64,000 bases of DNA, taken from positions 529,376 to 593,375 of the forward strand of contig NZ_KQ947475.1 in the NCBI RefSeq assembly GCF_001506075.1. Reading direction: 5' to 3'. Every line of letters begins with the position of its first letter. Position 1 is the first letter of the stretch. The position numbers and the translations under genes are program-made. Under the pieces are notes generated by a model. The model did not search any database. It was not told the origin of the DNA and saw only the letters and a program-made list of their open reading frames with translations. This document shows positions 20,387 through 31,630 of the stretch, one piece after another. The DNA comes from Vibrio sp. MEBiC08052. Lineage in GTDB: Bacteria; Pseudomonadota; Gammaproteobacteria; Enterobacterales; Vibrionaceae.

Positions 20387-20683
20387 TTACTTTCTAGGAA
20401 TTTCAATTCTTCGCTGTTCTGAAGGGCGGTATAACACCAGTACTTTACCGATGGTTTGGATTTTTTCAGCACCGGTTTCTCGAATAATTGCGTCAATAAT
20501 CAGCTGCTTGGTTTCCCGATCTTCTGACACAACTTTGACTTTGATTAATTCGTGATGATCAAGTGCAATTTCGATCTCTGCAAGCACGGCTTCTGTCAGG
20601 CCATTTGCGCCCATGAGGACGACGGGTTTCAAATGGTGGGCTAAGCCCTTTAAATGCTGTTTTTGTTTAGTGCTTAGGTTCAT
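20387..20683 (-). CDS. yhbY: CRM-domain RNA-binding protein YhbY
   Basis: This small CRM-domain protein associates with pre-50S ribosomal particles. The 98 residues are one CRM domain with the GANG loop (VVLMGANGLTEAVLAE) and a conserved GKVLVLYRPSEQRR end. It is divergent from rlmE, as in E. coli, and both act in ribosome assembly. Confidence 0.93.
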   Translation of the reverse strand: MNLSTKQKQHLKGLAHHLKPVVLMGANGLTEAVLAEIEIALDHHELIKVKVVSEDRETKQLIIDAIIRETGAEKIQTIGKVLVLYRPSEQRRIEIPRK

Positions 20684-20805
20684 GATGCAGCCAATTTAAT
20701 TTACTATATGAGGGTTGAAAACAGCTATTTTAGCGCCATCTATGGAAGATGACCACATCTTCCGTCCCTTGTTTATCTGGTGAAGTGATTTGTATTGGAA
20801 CAGAA

Positions 20806-21435
20806 ATGAGTAAAAATAAGCATTCTGCGAGCTCAGGCCGATGGCTGAAAGAGCATTTTGATGATAAATATGTAAATGATGCGAAGAAGAAAGGTTATCG
20901 TTCTCGTGCTATCTTCAAACTAGAAGAAATCCAAGGGAAAGATAAACTGCTCAAACCGGGAATGACAGTGGTTGATTTGGGCGCTGCCCCTGGTGGATGG
21001 TCTCAGTATGCTGCGAATGTTGTCGGTGATTCAGGGCAGATTATTGCGTGTGATATTTTGCCGATGGATTCGATTGCCGGTGTTGCCTTTCTTCAAGGCG
21101 ATTTTCGGGAAGAGTCTATTTTAAATGCGTTACTCGATAGAATTTCTCCGAACCTTGTCGATGTTGTGATGTCTGATATGGCACCCAACATGGCCGGAAA
21201 TTTATCCGTTGATCAGCCCAGAGCAATGTATTTGGTAGAATTGGCCCTAGACATGTGTCGACAAGTGCTTGCTGAGAATGGTAGCTTTATTGTCAAAGTT
21301 TTTCAGGGAGAAGGCTTTGAGCAATACGTGAAAGATGTCCGGTCACTGTTTAAAGTGGTTAAAATAAGAAAACCAGACTCATCGAGAGCGCGCTCTCGGG
21401 AAGTCTATATTGTAGCAATTGGTTACAAAGGGTAA
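20806..21435 (+). CDS. rlmE: 23S rRNA (uridine(2552)-2'-O)-methyltransferase RlmE
   Basis: RlmE (FtsJ/RrmJ) methylates U2552 in the A loop of 23S rRNA late in 50S assembly. The SAM motif is [13 protein letters not shown], and the K-D-K-E catalytic tetrad is consistent with KLEEI, SDMAPN, VKVFQG and REVYIV. The ATG at 20806 gives 209 residues starting [18 protein letters not shown], as in the family. The frame is open 19 codons upstream, but those residues are not family-like. ftsH follows after about 107 bases; in E. coli the two are co-transcribed and heat-inducible. Confidence 0.95.
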   Translation: MSKNKHSASSGRWLKEHFDDKYVNDAKKKGYRSRAIFKLEEIQGKDKLLKPGMTVVDLGAAPGGWSQYAANVVGDSGQIIACDILPMDSIAGVAFLQGDFREESILNALLDRISPNLVDVVMSDMAPNMAGNLSVDQPRAMYLVELALDMCRQVLAENGSFIVKVFQGEGFEQYVKDVRSLFKVVKIRKPDSSRARSREVYIVAIGYKG

Positions 21436-21437
21436 CC
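21421..21437. repeat. 17-bp perfect inverted repeat at the rlmE stop
   Basis: GGTTAC-AAAGG-GTAACC overlaps the rlmE stop codon. It has six-base arms and could be a small RNA hairpin or an operator ahead of the candidate ftsH promoter. The arms are short enough for chance. Confidence 0.35.
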
Positions 21438-21478
21438 ATTTACGGGGCTCAGGCGCTGTCGATACGGTAGCGACATAC

Positions 21479-21484
21479 TATAAT
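21479..21484 (+). promoter_or_regulatory. candidate -10 element for ftsH
   Basis: A perfect TATAAT lies 59 bases before the ftsH ATG. The hexamer 17 bases upstream (CTGTCG) matches the -35 consensus at only three positions. No sigma-32 consensus was recognised. Confidence 0.4.
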
Positions 21485-21542
21485 CTGTAGTACCCTACCT
21501 TTAATTACAACTAGTTATCGCGAGGCTTACACCTTGAGTGAC

Positions 21543-23495
21543 ATGGCAAAAAATTTAATATTATGGCTGGTTATCGCCGTTGTCTTAATGTCCGTATTTC
21601 AGAGCTTTGGCCCTGGAGATAATAGTGGCAGGGCGGTTGACTATACCACTTTTGTGAAAGAAGTGGGGCAGGGTCAAATTCAGGAAGCTCAATTCAAAGA
21701 TAGTGAGATTACTTTTACCCGCCGAGGCAGTAGTACTCGTTATGTAACGTACATGCCAGTCTACGATCAGAAGCTGCTCGATGATCTGATTAATCAGAAT
21801 GTAAAAGTTCAGGGAACGCCTCCTGAAGAACAAAGTTTACTGGGTACGATTTTCATCTCTTGGTTCCCGATGATTCTCTTGATCGGTGTCTGGATCTTCT
21901 TTATGCGACAGATGCAGGGCGGTGGTGGTAAAGGTGCCATGTCGTTCGGTAAGAGCAAAGCCCGTATGATGACTGAAGAGCAGATTAAAACAACGTTCGG
22001 TGATGTCGCTGGTTGTGATGAAGCGAAGGAAGATGTTAAAGAGCTGGTTGATTATTTGCGTGACCCGAGCCGTTTTCAGAAACTTGGCGGAAAAATTCCA
22101 ACAGGTGTTCTAATGGTTGGTCCTCCGGGTACCGGGAAAACGTTGTTAGCGAAAGCCATTGCCGGTGAAGCGAAAGTCCCGTTTTTTACCATCTCAGGTT
22201 CTGATTTTGTTGAAATGTTCGTTGGGGTCGGTGCTTCTCGGGTCAGAGACATGTTTGAACAGGCCAAGAAAGCTTCTCCTTGTATCATATTTATCGATGA
22301 AATTGATGCCGTCGGGCGTCAACGTGGTGCCGGTGTCGGCGGTGGACACGATGAGCGTGAACAGACATTGAACCAAATGTTGGTTGAAATGGACGGTTTT
22401 GAAGGACATGAAGGTATCATTGTTATCGCTGCGACCAACCGTCCGGATGTTTTAGACCCCGCGTTGTTACGTCCCGGTCGTTTTGACCGTCAGGTTGTGG
22501 TTGGACTGCCGGATATCCGTGGCCGTGAACAGATCCTGAAAGTTCACATGCGTAAAGTTCCGACGGCTAACGATGTGGATGCTTCACTGATTGCTCGTGG
22601 TACACCGGGTTTTTCTGGTGCAGATTTGGCGAACTTAGTCAATGAAGCGGCACTGTTCGCAGCCCGGGGAAATAAACGTAATGTTTCGATGGTTGAGTTT
22701 GAACTGGCGAAAGACAAAATTATGATGGGGGCCGAGCGGCGTTCCATGGTGATGTCAGAAGAAATCAAAGCGTCAACTGCGTATCATGAGGCAGGGCATG
22801 CTATCGTTGGACGTTTAGTGCCTGAGCATGACCCTGTTTATAAAGTGTCGATTATTCCGCGTGGTCGCGCTTTAGGCGTCACCATGTACTTGCCGGAGCA
22901 AGATCGTATCAGTATGTCTCGGCAACATTTAGAGTCAATGATTTCCAGTCTTTATGGTGGACGTCTTGCTGAAGAATTGATTTATGGTGCAGATAAAGTA
23001 TCAACGGGGGCGTCAAACGACATTGAGCGCGCGACAGATATTGCACGTAAAATGGTGACCCAATGGGGATTCTCCGAAAAATTAGGTCCATTGCTGTATA
23101 CCGAAGAAGAGGGTGAGGTTTTTCTGGGACGGAGTGTTACGAAAACGAAACACATGTCTGACGATACGGCAAAATTGATCGATGATGAGATTCGTAAAAT
23201 TATTGATCGAAATTACGAAAGAGCGAAAAAGATCCTGTTGGATAATATGGATATCATGCATTCGATGAAAGATGCATTGATGAAGTATGAAACAATTGAT
23301 GCCGGTCAAATCGATGATTTGATGGATCGAAAATCCGAAATTAGAGATCCTGCCGGATGGGTTGAGCAAGAGCTTGCAGCTCAAGAAAAAATGAAATCAA
23401 CTGAACAGACTAGTGATACGACGCCGGATAAAACTCAAAATGAGGAACCGCAGGACAAATCAGATAGTGATGATCAAAATGGACGAACTGAGTAA
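21543..23495 (+). CDS. ftsH: ATP-dependent zinc metalloprotease FtsH
   Basis: This essential membrane-bound AAA+ protease degrades membrane and soluble regulatory proteins such as LpxC and sigma-32. Two N-terminal membrane spans bracket a periplasmic segment (residues about 5-25 and 100-120). The AAA domain has Walker A GPPGTGKT, Walker [10 protein letters not shown] and the second region of homology. The zinc motif is HEAGH in [11 protein letters not shown]. The C-terminal tail is acidic and charged. The ATG at 21543 gives 650 residues; a TTG nine bases upstream, also known in E. coli, would add MSD. GAGG lies upstream of both. Confidence 0.97.
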   Translation: MAKNLILWLVIAVVLMSVFQSFGPGDNSGRAVDYTTFVKEVGQGQIQEAQFKDSEITFTRRGSSTRYVTYMPVYDQKLLDDLINQNVKVQGTPPEEQSLLGTIFISWFPMILLIGVWIFFMRQMQGGGGKGAMSFGKSKARMMTEEQIKTTFGDVAGCDEAKEDVKELVDYLRDPSRFQKLGGKIPTGVLMVGPPGTGKTLLAKAIAGEAKVPFFTISGSDFVEMFVGVGASRVRDMFEQAKKASPCIIFIDEIDAVGRQRGAGVGGGHDEREQTLNQMLVEMDGFEGHEGIIVIAATNRPDVLDPALLRPGRFDRQVVVGLPDIRGREQILKVHMRKVPTANDVDASLIARGTPGFSGADLANLVNEAALFAARGNKRNVSMVEFELAKDKIMMGAERRSMVMSEEIKASTAYHEAGHAIVGRLVPEHDPVYKVSIIPRGRALGVTMYLPEQDRISMSRQHLESMISSLYGGRLAEELIYGADKVSTGASNDIERATDIARKMVTQWGFSEKLGPLLYTEEEGEVFLGRSVTKTKHMSDDTAKLIDDEIRKIIDRNYERAKKILLDNMDIMHSMKDALMKYETIDAGQIDDLMDRKSEIRDPAGWVEQELAAQEKMKSTEQTSDTTPDKTQNEEPQDKSDSDDQNGRTE

Positions 23496-23510
23496 ATCGT
23501 CTTGTCTGTG

Positions 23511-23540
23511 AAAAAAGCCCCGGTATAGTCGGGGCTTTTG
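23511..23540 (+). terminator. rho-independent terminator of ftsH
   Basis: AAAAGCCCC and GGGGCTTTT pair around GGTATAGTC-type sequence, starting 16 bases after the ftsH stop. Read-through into folP is still likely, because folP begins 17 bases later. Confidence 0.85.
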
Positions 23541-23556
23541 CTATTATGGGAGTGTT

Positions 23557-24393
23557 ATGGAGATTCGGACATCCAATAAAACCTTAAGTTTGAGTTGTCC
23601 TCAGGTGATGGGGATTTTGAATACGACGCCTGATTCTTTTTCTGATGGCGGACGGTTTACCTCTCTGGAAAAAGCATTAGCTCATGCAGATTCAATGATT
23701 CGCGCCGGGGCAACAATCGTTGATGTCGGTGGAGAGTCAACTCGCCCGGGAGCGGCTGAAGTTACTGTAGAAGAAGAATTGAAACGGGTGGTTCCTGTGG
23801 TTAGCGCCATTCGACAAAAATATCCGGACATATGGATTTCTGTTGATACAAGTAAAGCTGAAGTGATGCAACAGAGTATTGATGCCGGCGCGGATCTGAT
23901 TAATGACATTCGTTCACTTCAGGAGCCGGGTGCATTAGAGGTCGTTGCGAAGGCGGATATTCCCGTCTGTTTAATGCACATGCAAGGGCAGCCCGAAACC
24001 ATGCAGGAGCGCCCTGAATATCGTGATGTTCTTCAGGAAGTCTACACGTTTTTAAGTGGCAGAATTACCGTATGTGAAAAGGCTGGTATTAGACGAGAAA
24101 ACATTATCCTTGATCCTGGCTTTGGTTTTGGCAAAACGCTTGAACATAATTACCATCTATTAGCGAATCTGAAAATTTTTCATCAGTTTGGCTTGCCATT
24201 GCTGATTGGGCTGTCCAGAAAAACAATGCTGCATAAATTTCTTGGTAAACGCCCCGTTGATTGTATGGTTGCGAGTGTTGTCTGCGCTGCGGTTGCTGCT
24301 ATGCAAGGCGCACAGATCTTCCGAGTTCATGATGTCGATGAAACTGTTGAAGCGATGAAAATAATCAGTATGATTCAAGCGAATCAATCATAA
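23557..24393 (+). CDS. folP: dihydropteroate synthase
   Basis: This cytoplasmic folate enzyme condenses 4-aminobenzoate with 6-hydroxymethyl-dihydropterin diphosphate and is the sulfonamide target. Its 278 residues carry the signatures [25 protein letters not shown], and [15 protein letters not shown]. glmM follows after 16 bases, the same folP-glmM order as E. coli. Confidence 0.96.
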   Translation: MEIRTSNKTLSLSCPQVMGILNTTPDSFSDGGRFTSLEKALAHADSMIRAGATIVDVGGESTRPGAAEVTVEEELKRVVPVVSAIRQKYPDIWISVDTSKAEVMQQSIDAGADLINDIRSLQEPGALEVVAKADIPVCLMHMQGQPETMQERPEYRDVLQEVYTFLSGRITVCEKAGIRRENIILDPGFGFGKTLEHNYHLLANLKIFHQFGLPLLIGLSRKTMLHKFLGKRPVDCMVASVVCAAVAAMQGAQIFRVHDVDETVEAMKIISMIQANQS

Positions 24394-24409
24394 GAAAATA
24401 GGAATATCG

Positions 24410-25750
24410 ATGTCGAATCACAGACGCTATTTTGGTACCGACGGAGTTCGGGGAAAGGTTGGACAATTCCCTATCACCCCTGACTTCGTGATGAAACTCG
24501 GATGGGCTGCCGGTCGAGTTTTATCGAAACAGGGAACCCGTAAAGTGATTATCGGTAAGGATACTCGTATCTCCGGCTATATGTTGGAATCAGCGCTGGA
24601 AGCCGGTTTGGCTGCTGCCGGTCTCGAAGCCACGTTAACCGGACCGATGCCGACACCGGCTGTTGCTTACCTGACACAAACTTTTCGCGCTGAAGCAGGG
24701 ATCGTGATTTCTGCATCTCATAATCCATATGATGATAATGGCATCAAGTTTTTTTCTTCTGAAGGAACAAAGTTACCTGATGAGGTGGAACTCGAAATTG
24801 AACAAGAACTGGATAAAGTCATTGAGTGTGTTCCCTCTGCTGAATTAGGAAAAGCCTCCCGCTTAACCGATGCCGCAGGTCGTTATATCGAGTTTTGTAA
24901 AAGTACTTTCCCATCCAGATTAAGTTTAGCCGGGCTAAAAATTGTCGTGGATTGTGCTCATGGTGCCACTTATCATATTGCTCCAAGTGTTTTCAGAGAG
25001 CTAGGCGCTGATGTGATTGCTATTGGTGTCAATCCCAATGGCTTAAATATTAATGAACAGGTCGGTGCGACAGATATCAGAGCGCTCCAGCAGAAAGTGT
25101 TGGAAGAAAAAGCGGATATAGGATTGGCATTTGATGGTGATGGTGATCGTATCATCATGGTGGATGCATTGGGTTGTAAAGTCGATGGTGATCAGATTGC
25201 CTATATTATTGCTCGATATTTGCTACGCAAGGGAGAGCTGAAAGGTGGTGTCGTCGGTACATTGATGACCAACCTTGGCATGGAGGTCGCGTTGAAGCAA
25301 CTGGGTATCCCGTTTGCTCGGGCAGCTGTCGGGGACCGATATGTCATGGAAAAGCTGCTGGAAAAAAACTGGAAAATCGGTGCAGAAAATTCAGGGCATG
25401 TGATCTTACTGGATAAGATGACAACCGGAGATGCGATTGTTGCCGCTCTACAGGTTTTGACGGTTGTCGTTGATAGCGAAATGTCTCTGAGTGAATTATC
25501 CAACGGCATGAAACTTTTCCCACAGGTGCTGGAAAATGTTCGTTTCAGCGGGGATTCTAATCCACTCGATGCCGAGGCCGTAAAACAGTGTGTTGAGGCA
25601 GTTGAAGCTGAATTAGGGGACAAAGGGCGAGTTTTGTTGAGAAAATCAGGTACTGAACCCTTACTTCGAGTTATGGTTGAAGGTGAAGACGAAATTTTAG
25701 TTCGGGAATCTGCCTTGAAAATTGCGGATGTCGTTAAGGCAAGCTGTTGA
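24410..25750 (+). CDS. glmM: phosphoglucosamine mutase
   Basis: GlmM interconverts glucosamine-6-phosphate and glucosamine-1-phosphate on the way to UDP-GlcNAc, the precursor of peptidoglycan and LPS. The phospho-serine lies in [12 protein letters not shown], the metal-binding loop is DGDGDR, and the phosphate-binding loop is [12 protein letters not shown]. At 446 residues it is full length. UDP-GlcNAc also feeds extracellular polysaccharides such as the one predicted for the right side of this window. Confidence 0.97.
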   Translation: MSNHRRYFGTDGVRGKVGQFPITPDFVMKLGWAAGRVLSKQGTRKVIIGKDTRISGYMLESALEAGLAAAGLEATLTGPMPTPAVAYLTQTFRAEAGIVISASHNPYDDNGIKFFSSEGTKLPDEVELEIEQELDKVIECVPSAELGKASRLTDAAGRYIEFCKSTFPSRLSLAGLKIVVDCAHGATYHIAPSVFRELGADVIAIGVNPNGLNINEQVGATDIRALQQKVLEEKADIGLAFDGDGDRIIMVDALGCKVDGDQIAYIIARYLLRKGELKGGVVGTLMTNLGMEVALKQLGIPFARAAVGDRYVMEKLLEKNWKIGAENSGHVILLDKMTTGDAIVAALQVLTVVVDSEMSLSELSNGMKLFPQVLENVRFSGDSNPLDAEAVKQCVEAVEAELGDKGRVLLRKSGTEPLLRVMVEGEDEILVRESALKIADVVKASC

Positions 25751-25757
25751 ATCTGTC

Positions 25758-25790
25758 AAAAGGAACCTTCAATTTGATGGTTCCTTTGCT
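25758..25790 (+). terminator. rho-independent terminator of folP-glmM
   Basis: AAAGGAACC pairs with GGTTCCTTT around an 11-base loop, eight bases after the glmM stop. The T run is short (TTTGCTTAT). Confidence 0.75.
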
Positions 25791-26005
25791 TATATTCACG
25801 TTGTTTGAATGATGAAAAGAGTGTGGTTGTCCCTTTTTTAACCGCTTAACCATGAATTTGAAAAAAAAGTAATTTATCCTCTTGCCAGTTTTAAATCCTT
25901 TCGTTAGTATTGCCCCCACTTCCGAGAAGGAGGGCGCTAGCCTAGTTCACGTCGATAGATGAGAATGGCGCTGGCTCAACAATTTGGAACATAGGTGGAT
26001 ATGTT

Positions 26006-26350
26006 ATGTTTACAGTTCTACTTGTGATTTACCTGTTAGCAGCGGTTGCTATCATCGGATTGGTGTTGATTCAACAAGGTAAAGGCGCAGATATGGGAGC
26101 CTCATTCGGGGCTGGTGCTTCAAATACAGTATTTGGTGCCGGTGGCTCTGGAAACTTCTTAACCCGAATGACTGCAATTTTTGCAATTGTGTTTCTAATT
26201 GTTAGTTTGGTATTAGGGAATCTATCAACACATAAAGCGAAGTCGCAATGGGTTGATCCTGCTCAGAATCAAGCGGTTCAAGAGCAAACTCAGACTGATG
26301 ATAGTGGTGTTCCTGCAGATAACTCAAACGGCAGCGAAATACCACAGTAA
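26006..26350 (+). CDS. secG: preprotein translocase subunit SecG
   Basis: SecG is the small accessory subunit of the SecYEG channel. It has 114 residues, two membrane spans (residues about 2-22 and 52-72), and the conserved linker GADMGASFGAGASNTVFGAGGSGNFLTR. The C-terminal tail is polar and variable. A 255-base gap precedes it. It is followed at 11 bases by tRNA-Leu(GAG), the arrangement seen in E. coli and Vibrio. Confidence 0.96.
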   Translation: MFTVLLVIYLLAAVAIIGLVLIQQGKGADMGASFGAGASNTVFGAGGSGNFLTRMTAIFAIVFLIVSLVLGNLSTHKAKSQWVDPAQNQAVQEQTQTDDSGVPADNSNGSEIPQ

Positions 26351-26360
26351 AAAGAATTTA

Positions 26361-26444
26361 GCCGAGATGGTGAAATTGGTAGACACACTAGCATGAGGTG
26401 CTAGCGCCTATGGTGTGAGGGTTCGAGTCCCTCTCTCGGCACCA
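26361..26444 (+). tRNA. leuU: tRNA-Leu (anticodon GAG)
   Basis: The acceptor stem GCCGAGA pairs with TCTCGGC, followed by A73 and an encoded CCA. The D arm has GGTAGAC, the anticodon stem CTAGC/GCTAG encloses ATGAGGT with GAG as anticodon, a class II variable arm follows, and the T arm has GGTTCGAGTCC. The 84-base length is right for a leucine tRNA. It is probably co-transcribed with secG. Confidence 0.95.
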
Positions 26445-26459
26445 TTATTCTTTACAAAC

Positions 26460-26487
26460 TTGTAAATGAAGATTGAGAGCGTATAAT
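26460..26487 (+). promoter_or_regulatory. promoter of initiator tRNA / rimP-nusA-infB operon
   Basis: TTGTAA (26460-26465) and a perfect TATAAT (26482-26487) are 16 bases apart, 15 bases before the tRNA 5' end. The GC-containing stretch after the -10 is usual for stringently controlled stable-RNA promoters. In E. coli the metY promoter drives the nusA operon. Confidence 0.65.
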
Positions 26488-26502
26488 GCTCAGCAAGTCG
26501 GA

Positions 26503-26579
<77 letters not shown>

Positions 26580-26675
26580 ATTTTTGTTGAATTGGTTGTT
26601 GCAGGTTTGATAGTGAGAAATAGTATCTCACTATGTGTTAAGACAGCGTCTTAACATTCAGGGTCCAGCATAGAT

Positions 26676-26703
26676 AAAAACCCCGACTATCGGGGTTTTT
26701 TAT
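26676..26703 (+). terminator. terminator between metY and rimP
   Basis: AAAAACCCCG and CGGGGTTTTTT pair around ACTAT. In E. coli a partial terminator at the same place lets some metY transcripts continue into the nusA operon. Confidence 0.9.
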
Positions 26704-26779
26704 TATCTGATTCTTGTGTATGAGTAGTGATGACTGTTCATATATCAAAGATTTGGTCTGTTTGCTTGGAATTGAAATT

Positions 26780-26799
26780 GGGCTCATAGCCCTTTTTTT
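26780..26799 (+). terminator. short second terminator-like hairpin in the rimP leader
   Basis: A five-base stem GGGCT/AGCCC with a CAT loop is followed by seven T residues, ending 18 bases before the rimP ATG. The stem is short, so strength is uncertain. It could act as an attenuator. Confidence 0.55.
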
Positions 26800-26817
26800 G
26801 TTTCTGGAGTCGTTTAA

Positions 26818-27273
26818 ATGACAGGGTTAGAAAAACAACTTTCTGAATTACTTGAGGCACCTGTTGTTGCTGCAGGTTATGAATTAGTCGGATTAGAGTT
26901 TGTTCGTGCCGGAGCACACTCGACGCTACGAATTTATATTGATCATGACAATGGTATTACTGTGGATGACTGTGCTGAGGTGAGTCGTCAGGTCAGTGCT
27001 GTGCTTGATGTGGAAGATCCTATTTCTGTGGCTTATAACCTTGAAGTTTCTTCACCTGGCGTAGACAGACCTTTATTTAAATCTGAACACTATGAGCAAT
27101 TTATTGGTCACGAGGTCAATATTGTTTTGAAAATGGCTGTTGGAAACCGCCGCAAATGGAAAGGTATCATCCAATCGGTTGATGGTGAAACTATTGTGGT
27201 TACTGTTGATGAGCAAGAAGAACAATTCGCGCTCAGCAATATTTCAAAAGCTAATCTGATCCCTAAATTTTAA
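26818..27273 (+). CDS. rimP: ribosome maturation factor RimP
   Basis: RimP binds the 30S subunit and speeds its assembly. The 151 residues show the two-domain layout, with signatures [29 protein letters not shown] and [12 protein letters not shown]. The ATG follows CTGGAGTCG. It is the first protein gene of the rimP-nusA-infB-rbfA-truB-rpsO-pnp cluster. Confidence 0.96.
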   Translation: MTGLEKQLSELLEAPVVAAGYELVGLEFVRAGAHSTLRIYIDHDNGITVDDCAEVSRQVSAVLDVEDPISVAYNLEVSSPGVDRPLFKSEHYEQFIGHEVNIVLKMAVGNRRKWKGIIQSVDGETIVVTVDEQEEQFALSNISKANLIPKF

Positions 27274-27294
27274 GTCTTAAAGAGGCTGGAAATA

Positions 27295-28782
27295 ATGAGT
27301 AAAGAAATTTTAGCGGTAGTTGAGGCGGTTTCAAACGAGAAGGCTGTTCCTCGTGAACGTATTTTTGAAGCGCTTGAAACTGCGTTAGCTACTTCGACTA
27401 AGAAAAAATACGACATTGACATTGATGTTCGTGTTGCAATTGATAGAAAAACTGGTGAGTTTGAAACATTCCGTCGCTGGTTGGTTGTGGAAGAAGTTCA
27501 GAATCCGACCAAAGAAATTTCAGTCGAAGCAGCTCAATTTGATGATGATTCGATTGAGTTGGGTGACTTTATTGAAGATCAAATTGAATCGGTTAAGTTC
27601 GACCGAATCACCACCCAGACTGCGAAACAGGTGATTGTCCAGAAAGTTCGTGAAGCTGAACGGGCTCAAATCGTTGAGCAGTTTATTGATAATGAAGGTG
27701 AGCTTGTTACCGGTGCCGTGAAGAAAGTTAGCCGAGATAGTATTATTCTTGATCTCGGGAATAACGCAGAAGCTGTGATTTTGCGAGAAGATCAACTTCC
27801 CCGAGAAAACTTCCGTCCTGGTGATCGCGTTCGTGGCCTGCTTTATGCGGTTAGACCTGAAGCGCGTGGGTTCCAGCTCTTCATTACACGCTCTAAGCCT
27901 GAAATGCTGGCTGAATTATTCCGTGTTGAAGTCCCAGAAGTTGGTGAAGAATTAATCGAGCTGAAAGGCGCATCTCGCGATCCGGGTTCCAGAGCTAAAA
28001 TCGCGGTGAAAACCAACGATAAACGCATTGATCCAGTCGGTGCATGTGTTGGGATGCGTGGTGCACGGGTTCAGGCGGTTTCCAGTGAATTGGGTGGCGA
28101 GCGTATTGATATTGTGCTGTGGGACGATAACCCAGCTCAGTTTGTAATTAATGCAATGGCACCTGCTGATGTTGCTTCTATCATCGTTGATGAAGATGCT
28201 CACTCGATGGACATTGCTGTTGAAGCCGACAATTTAGCTCAGGCAATTGGCCGTAGTGGGCAGAATGTTCGTTTGGCCTCTCAGTTAACTGGCTGGGAAC
28301 TCAATGTGATGACAGTTGAAGATCTTCAGAAGAAACATCAAGAAGAATCAACTGAATCGATTGAGTTGTTCATGAAGCATCTGGCTATTGAGCAGGACTT
28401 TGCTGAATTGTTGGTTGAAGAAGGCTTCTCCACATTAGAAGAAGTTGCCTATGTACCAGTGAATGAGTTGCTTGAGGTTGACGGGTTGGATGAAGACCTT
28501 GTTGAAGAATTGCGTACTCGTGCAAAAGATGCACTGACAACTCTTGCTTTGGCTAGAGAAGAATCACTGGATGGAGGTGAGCCAGCTGAGGATCTGCTGA
28601 ATCTATCTGGTCTTGAGCGTGATATGGCTTACAAACTGGCAGCTAAAGGGGTTATAACTCTCGAAGATTTGGCTGATCAGGGAATTGATGATCTTGAAGG
28701 TATCGAAGGACTGACAGAAGAACGCGCTGGAGAATTAATTATGGCTGCGCGTAATATTTGTTGGTTTGGCGAAGACGCGTAA
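27295..28782 (+). CDS. nusA: transcription termination/antitermination factor NusA
   Basis: NusA binds RNA polymerase and controls pausing, intrinsic termination and antitermination. The 495 residues run in the order N-terminal polymerase-binding domain, S1 domain (around residues 135-200), two KH domains ([17 protein letters not shown] and [12 protein letters not shown]), and two acidic C-terminal repeats ([16 protein letters not shown] and [16 protein letters not shown]). It lies 21 bases after rimP. Confidence 0.97.
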   Translation: MSKEILAVVEAVSNEKAVPRERIFEALETALATSTKKKYDIDIDVRVAIDRKTGEFETFRRWLVVEEVQNPTKEISVEAAQFDDDSIELGDFIEDQIESVKFDRITTQTAKQVIVQKVREAERAQIVEQFIDNEGELVTGAVKKVSRDSIILDLGNNAEAVILREDQLPRENFRPGDRVRGLLYAVRPEARGFQLFITRSKPEMLAELFRVEVPEVGEELIELKGASRDPGSRAKIAVKTNDKRIDPVGACVGMRGARVQAVSSELGGERIDIVLWDDNPAQFVINAMAPADVASIIVDEDAHSMDIAVEADNLAQAIGRSGQNVRLASQLTGWELNVMTVEDLQKKHQEESTESIELFMKHLAIEQDFAELLVEEGFSTLEEVAYVPVNELLEVDGLDEDLVEELRTRAKDALTTLALAREESLDGGEPAEDLLNLSGLERDMAYKLAAKGVITLEDLADQGIDDLEGIEGLTEERAGELIMAARNICWFGEDA

Positions 28783-28806
28783 TTTTCAGCAAGGGGAGAA
28801 AGCGGC

Positions 28807-31509
28807 ATGACAGAACTTACAGTTAAAGCACTGAGTGAAGAGATTGGTACACCAGTTGACCGCTTATTAGAGCAACTTGCTGACGCAGGAATGACAAAAA
28901 CGGGATCGGATAGTGTTTCTGAAAATGAAAAACAGAAACTGTTAACTTTCCTTCGTAAAGAGCACGGTGGCAGCTCTTCAAAGGACGAACCGACTCGTTT
29001 GACATTACAGCGAAAAACTCGCAGCACACTCAGTGTGAATGCGGGGGGTGGTAAAAGTAAGAATGTTCAGGTTGAAGTGCGCAAAAAACGTACGTATGTT
29101 AAGCGTAGTGCAATCGAAGATGAAGCAAAACGTCAGGCAGAAGAAGCTGCCCTGCGTGAAGCTGAAGAGAAAGCAAAGTTAGAAGCTGAAAAAGCAAGAT
29201 TGGAAGCTCAAGCTAAACGTGAAGCTGAAGAAAAAGCAAAGCGGGAAGTTGAAGAGCAGATGAAGCGTGAAGCTGAAGAAAAAGCGAAGCGTGAAGAGAA
29301 AAGCAGTCAGAAAGTTGAACTTTCTGATGAAGAGAAATCCAAGCAAGAGGCAGCGCGACAAGAAGCCGAAGCACTGATGCGTCGTCAGGAAGAAGAATTG
29401 AGACGTAAAGCTGAAGAGGAAAGTCAGCGTCAGCTCGAAAAAGCGCGTGAATTGGCTGAAAAGAATCAAGAGCGTTGGTCTGCTGCAGAAGAGAATAAAG
29501 GTGCTATGGAAGACGAATATACAGATTACCATCTAACTACTTCTCGTTATGCCCAAGAGGCAGAAGACGAAGCAGACCGTCGAGATGAAGGTAGTCGTCG
29601 CGCAAAAGCGAAGAAAAGAGCTTCTGCTCGCGATGAACAACGCCAAGAACGCGATATGCGTCCTCGTGGTGGAAAAGGTGGACGTAACTCGAATCGGGGG
29701 CGGGGAAAACCTTCTTCAATGCAGCAAGGTTTTGATAAAAATGCGACTGTTGCAAAATCTGACGTTGTTATCGGTGAAACAATTATTGTTTCCGAACTGG
29801 CTCAGAAAATGTCAGTGAAAGGCACCGAAGTCATCAAAGTCATGATGAAAATGGGTGCGATGGCGACGATCAACCAAGTGATTGATCAGGAAACTGCACA
29901 GCTTGTTGCCGAAGAAATGGGCCATAAAGTCATTCTCCGTAAAGAGAATGAACTGGAAGAAGCGGTTCTTTCTGACCGTGATAGCACTTCTGAAGCCGTT
30001 CCTCGTGCGCCGGTTGTTACCATTATGGGACACGTTGACCACGGGAAAACTTCAACACTGGATTATATTCGTCGTACGCACGTTGCATCCGGTGAAGCCG
30101 GTGGTATTACCCAGCATATCGGTGCTTATCATGTTGAAACTGATAACGGCATGATTACTTTCCTCGATACTCCGGGACACGCGGCATTTACAGCAATGCG
30201 TGCTCGTGGTGCTCAGGCGACGGATATCGTGGTGTTGGTCGTTGCGGCAGATGATGGTGTTATGCCTCAAACGATTGAAGCGATTCAGCACTCAAAAGCA
30301 GCGAAAGTACCGCTAATTGTTGCAGTGAACAAGATCGATAAAGAAGAAGCCAATCCGGACAACGTGAAGAATGAGCTGGCACAGTATGACATCATTCCTG
30401 AAGAATGGGGTGGTGAGAATATGTTCGTTCATATCTCTGCCAAACAGGGAACCAACGTGGATGCCTTGTTGGAAGCGATTCTTCTGCAAGCTGAGGTTCT
30501 GGAACTGACCGCTGTTGCTGACGGCATGGGTTCTGGTGTCGTTGTCGAGTCCCGTCTGGATAAAGGCCGCGGCCCTGTCGCAACGATCTTGGTTCAGTCA
30601 GGTACGCTGCGCAAAGGTGATATTCTGCTTTGTGGTCAGGAGTATGGCCGGGTCAGAGCAATGCGTGACGAAGTCGGTGATGAAGTGCTGGAAGCTGGTC
30701 CATCTATTCCTGTCGAAGTACTTGGTCTTTCCGGTGTTCCTGCTGCGGGTGATGAAGCGACAGTTGTGCGTGATGAGCGTAAAGCCCGTGAAGTTGCGAA
30801 CTACCGTCAGGGTAAATTCCGCGAAGTGAAACTGGCTCGTCAGCAGAAAGCTAAACTGGAGAATATGTTCTCTAATATGACTGCCGGTGAAGTTGCTGAA
30901 CTGAATATTGTGCTTAAAGCTGATGTTCAAGGCTCGGTTGAAGCAATTACCGATGCATTGGTTAAACTTTCAACTGATGAAGTGAAAGTAAACATTGTTG
31001 GCTCCGGTGTGGGTGGTATTACCGAAACTGACGCAACATTGGCTGCTGCATCGAATGCAATCGTCCTGGGCTTTAACGTCCGTGCCGATGCTTCTGCCCG
31101 CCGAACCATCGAAGCAGAGAACCTAGATCTGCGCTACTACTCCATCATCTATCAATTGATTGATGAAGTGAAACAGGCGATGAGCGGTATGTTAGCGCCT
31201 GAATTTAAACAGGAGATTATCGGTCTGGCTGAAGTCCGTGATGTCTTCCGTTCGCCGAAACTGGGTGCTATCGCTGGCTGTATGGTTACAGAAGGACTGA
31301 TTAAACGGAATAATCCAATTCGCGTTCTGCGTGATAACGTCGTTATCTATGAAGGTGAACTGGAGTCACTCCGTCGCTTTAAAGATGATGTTGCAGAAGT
31401 GAAGAGTGGTTATGAATGTGGTGTCGGTGTGAAAAACTATAACGATGTCCGCGTTGGTGACCAGATCGAAGTCTTTGAAACAGTGGAAATTAAACGTTCA
31501 ATCGACTAA
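28807..31509 (+). CDS. infB: translation initiation factor IF-2
   Basis: IF-2 is the GTPase that brings fMet-tRNA to the 30S subunit. It has 900 residues: an N-terminal IF2-N domain, a long highly charged linker of Glu/Ala/Lys/Arg repeats (around residues 95-230), a Gly/Arg patch, then the GTPase core with [17 protein letters not shown] and NKIDK. The C-terminal domains that bind fMet-tRNA follow. Several in-frame starts in the linker could give shorter isoforms, as known in E. coli. It sits beside the initiator tRNA in the same operon. Confidence 0.97.
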   Translation: MTELTVKALSEEIGTPVDRLLEQLADAGMTKTGSDSVSENEKQKLLTFLRKEHGGSSSKDEPTRLTLQRKTRSTLSVNAGGGKSKNVQVEVRKKRTYVKRSAIEDEAKRQAEEAALREAEEKAKLEAEKARLEAQAKREAEEKAKREVEEQMKREAEEKAKREEKSSQKVELSDEEKSKQEAARQEAEALMRRQEEELRRKAEEESQRQLEKARELAEKNQERWSAAEENKGAMEDEYTDYHLTTSRYAQEAEDEADRRDEGSRRAKAKKRASARDEQRQERDMRPRGGKGGRNSNRGRGKPSSMQQGFDKNATVAKSDVVIGETIIVSELAQKMSVKGTEVIKVMMKMGAMATINQVIDQETAQLVAEEMGHKVILRKENELEEAVLSDRDSTSEAVPRAPVVTIMGHVDHGKTSTLDYIRRTHVASGEAGGITQHIGAYHVETDNGMITFLDTPGHAAFTAMRARGAQATDIVVLVVAADDGVMPQTIEAIQHSKAAKVPLIVAVNKIDKEEANPDNVKNELAQYDIIPEEWGGENMFVHISAKQGTNVDALLEAILLQAEVLELTAVADGMGSGVVVESRLDKGRGPVATILVQSGTLRKGDILLCGQEYGRVRAMRDEVGDEVLEAGPSIPVEVLGLSGVPAAGDEATVVRDERKAREVANYRQGKFREVKLARQQKAKLENMFSNMTAGEVAELNIVLKADVQGSVEAITDALVKLSTDEVKVNIVGSGVGGITETDATLAAASNAIVLGFNVRADASARRTIEAENLDLRYYSIIYQLIDEVKQAMSGMLAPEFKQEIIGLAEVRDVFRSPKLGAIAGCMVTEGLIKRNNPIRVLRDNVVIYEGELESLRRFKDDVAEVKSGYECGVGVKNYNDVRVGDQIEVFETVEIKRSID

Positions 31510-31577
31510 CTGTTACGGGTGATATCACTTGATCACCTAAATAGTTGTTGAATGGATTGTTGGTTGTTGAATACACC

Positions 31578-31607
31578 ATGGGGGGGTTGGCTAGACCATC
31601 CCCCCAT
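31578..31607 (+). other. strong G/C-run hairpin in the infB-rbfA spacer
   Basis: ATGGGGGG (31578-31585) pairs perfectly with CCCCCCAT (31600-31607), and an inner TGG/CCA extends it. TTCTTTCTATG follows rather than a clean T run. It may be a weak terminator, a processing site or an RNA-stability element. Confidence 0.6.
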
Positions 31608-31630
31608 TCTTTCTATGAGAAAGTTTAAAT

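Noticed and set aside
29179..29532. Antisense frame of 117 codons opposite infB
   Set aside because: It is Phe/Leu-rich because it reverses the Glu/Ala/Lys repeats of the IF-2 linker; not a gene.
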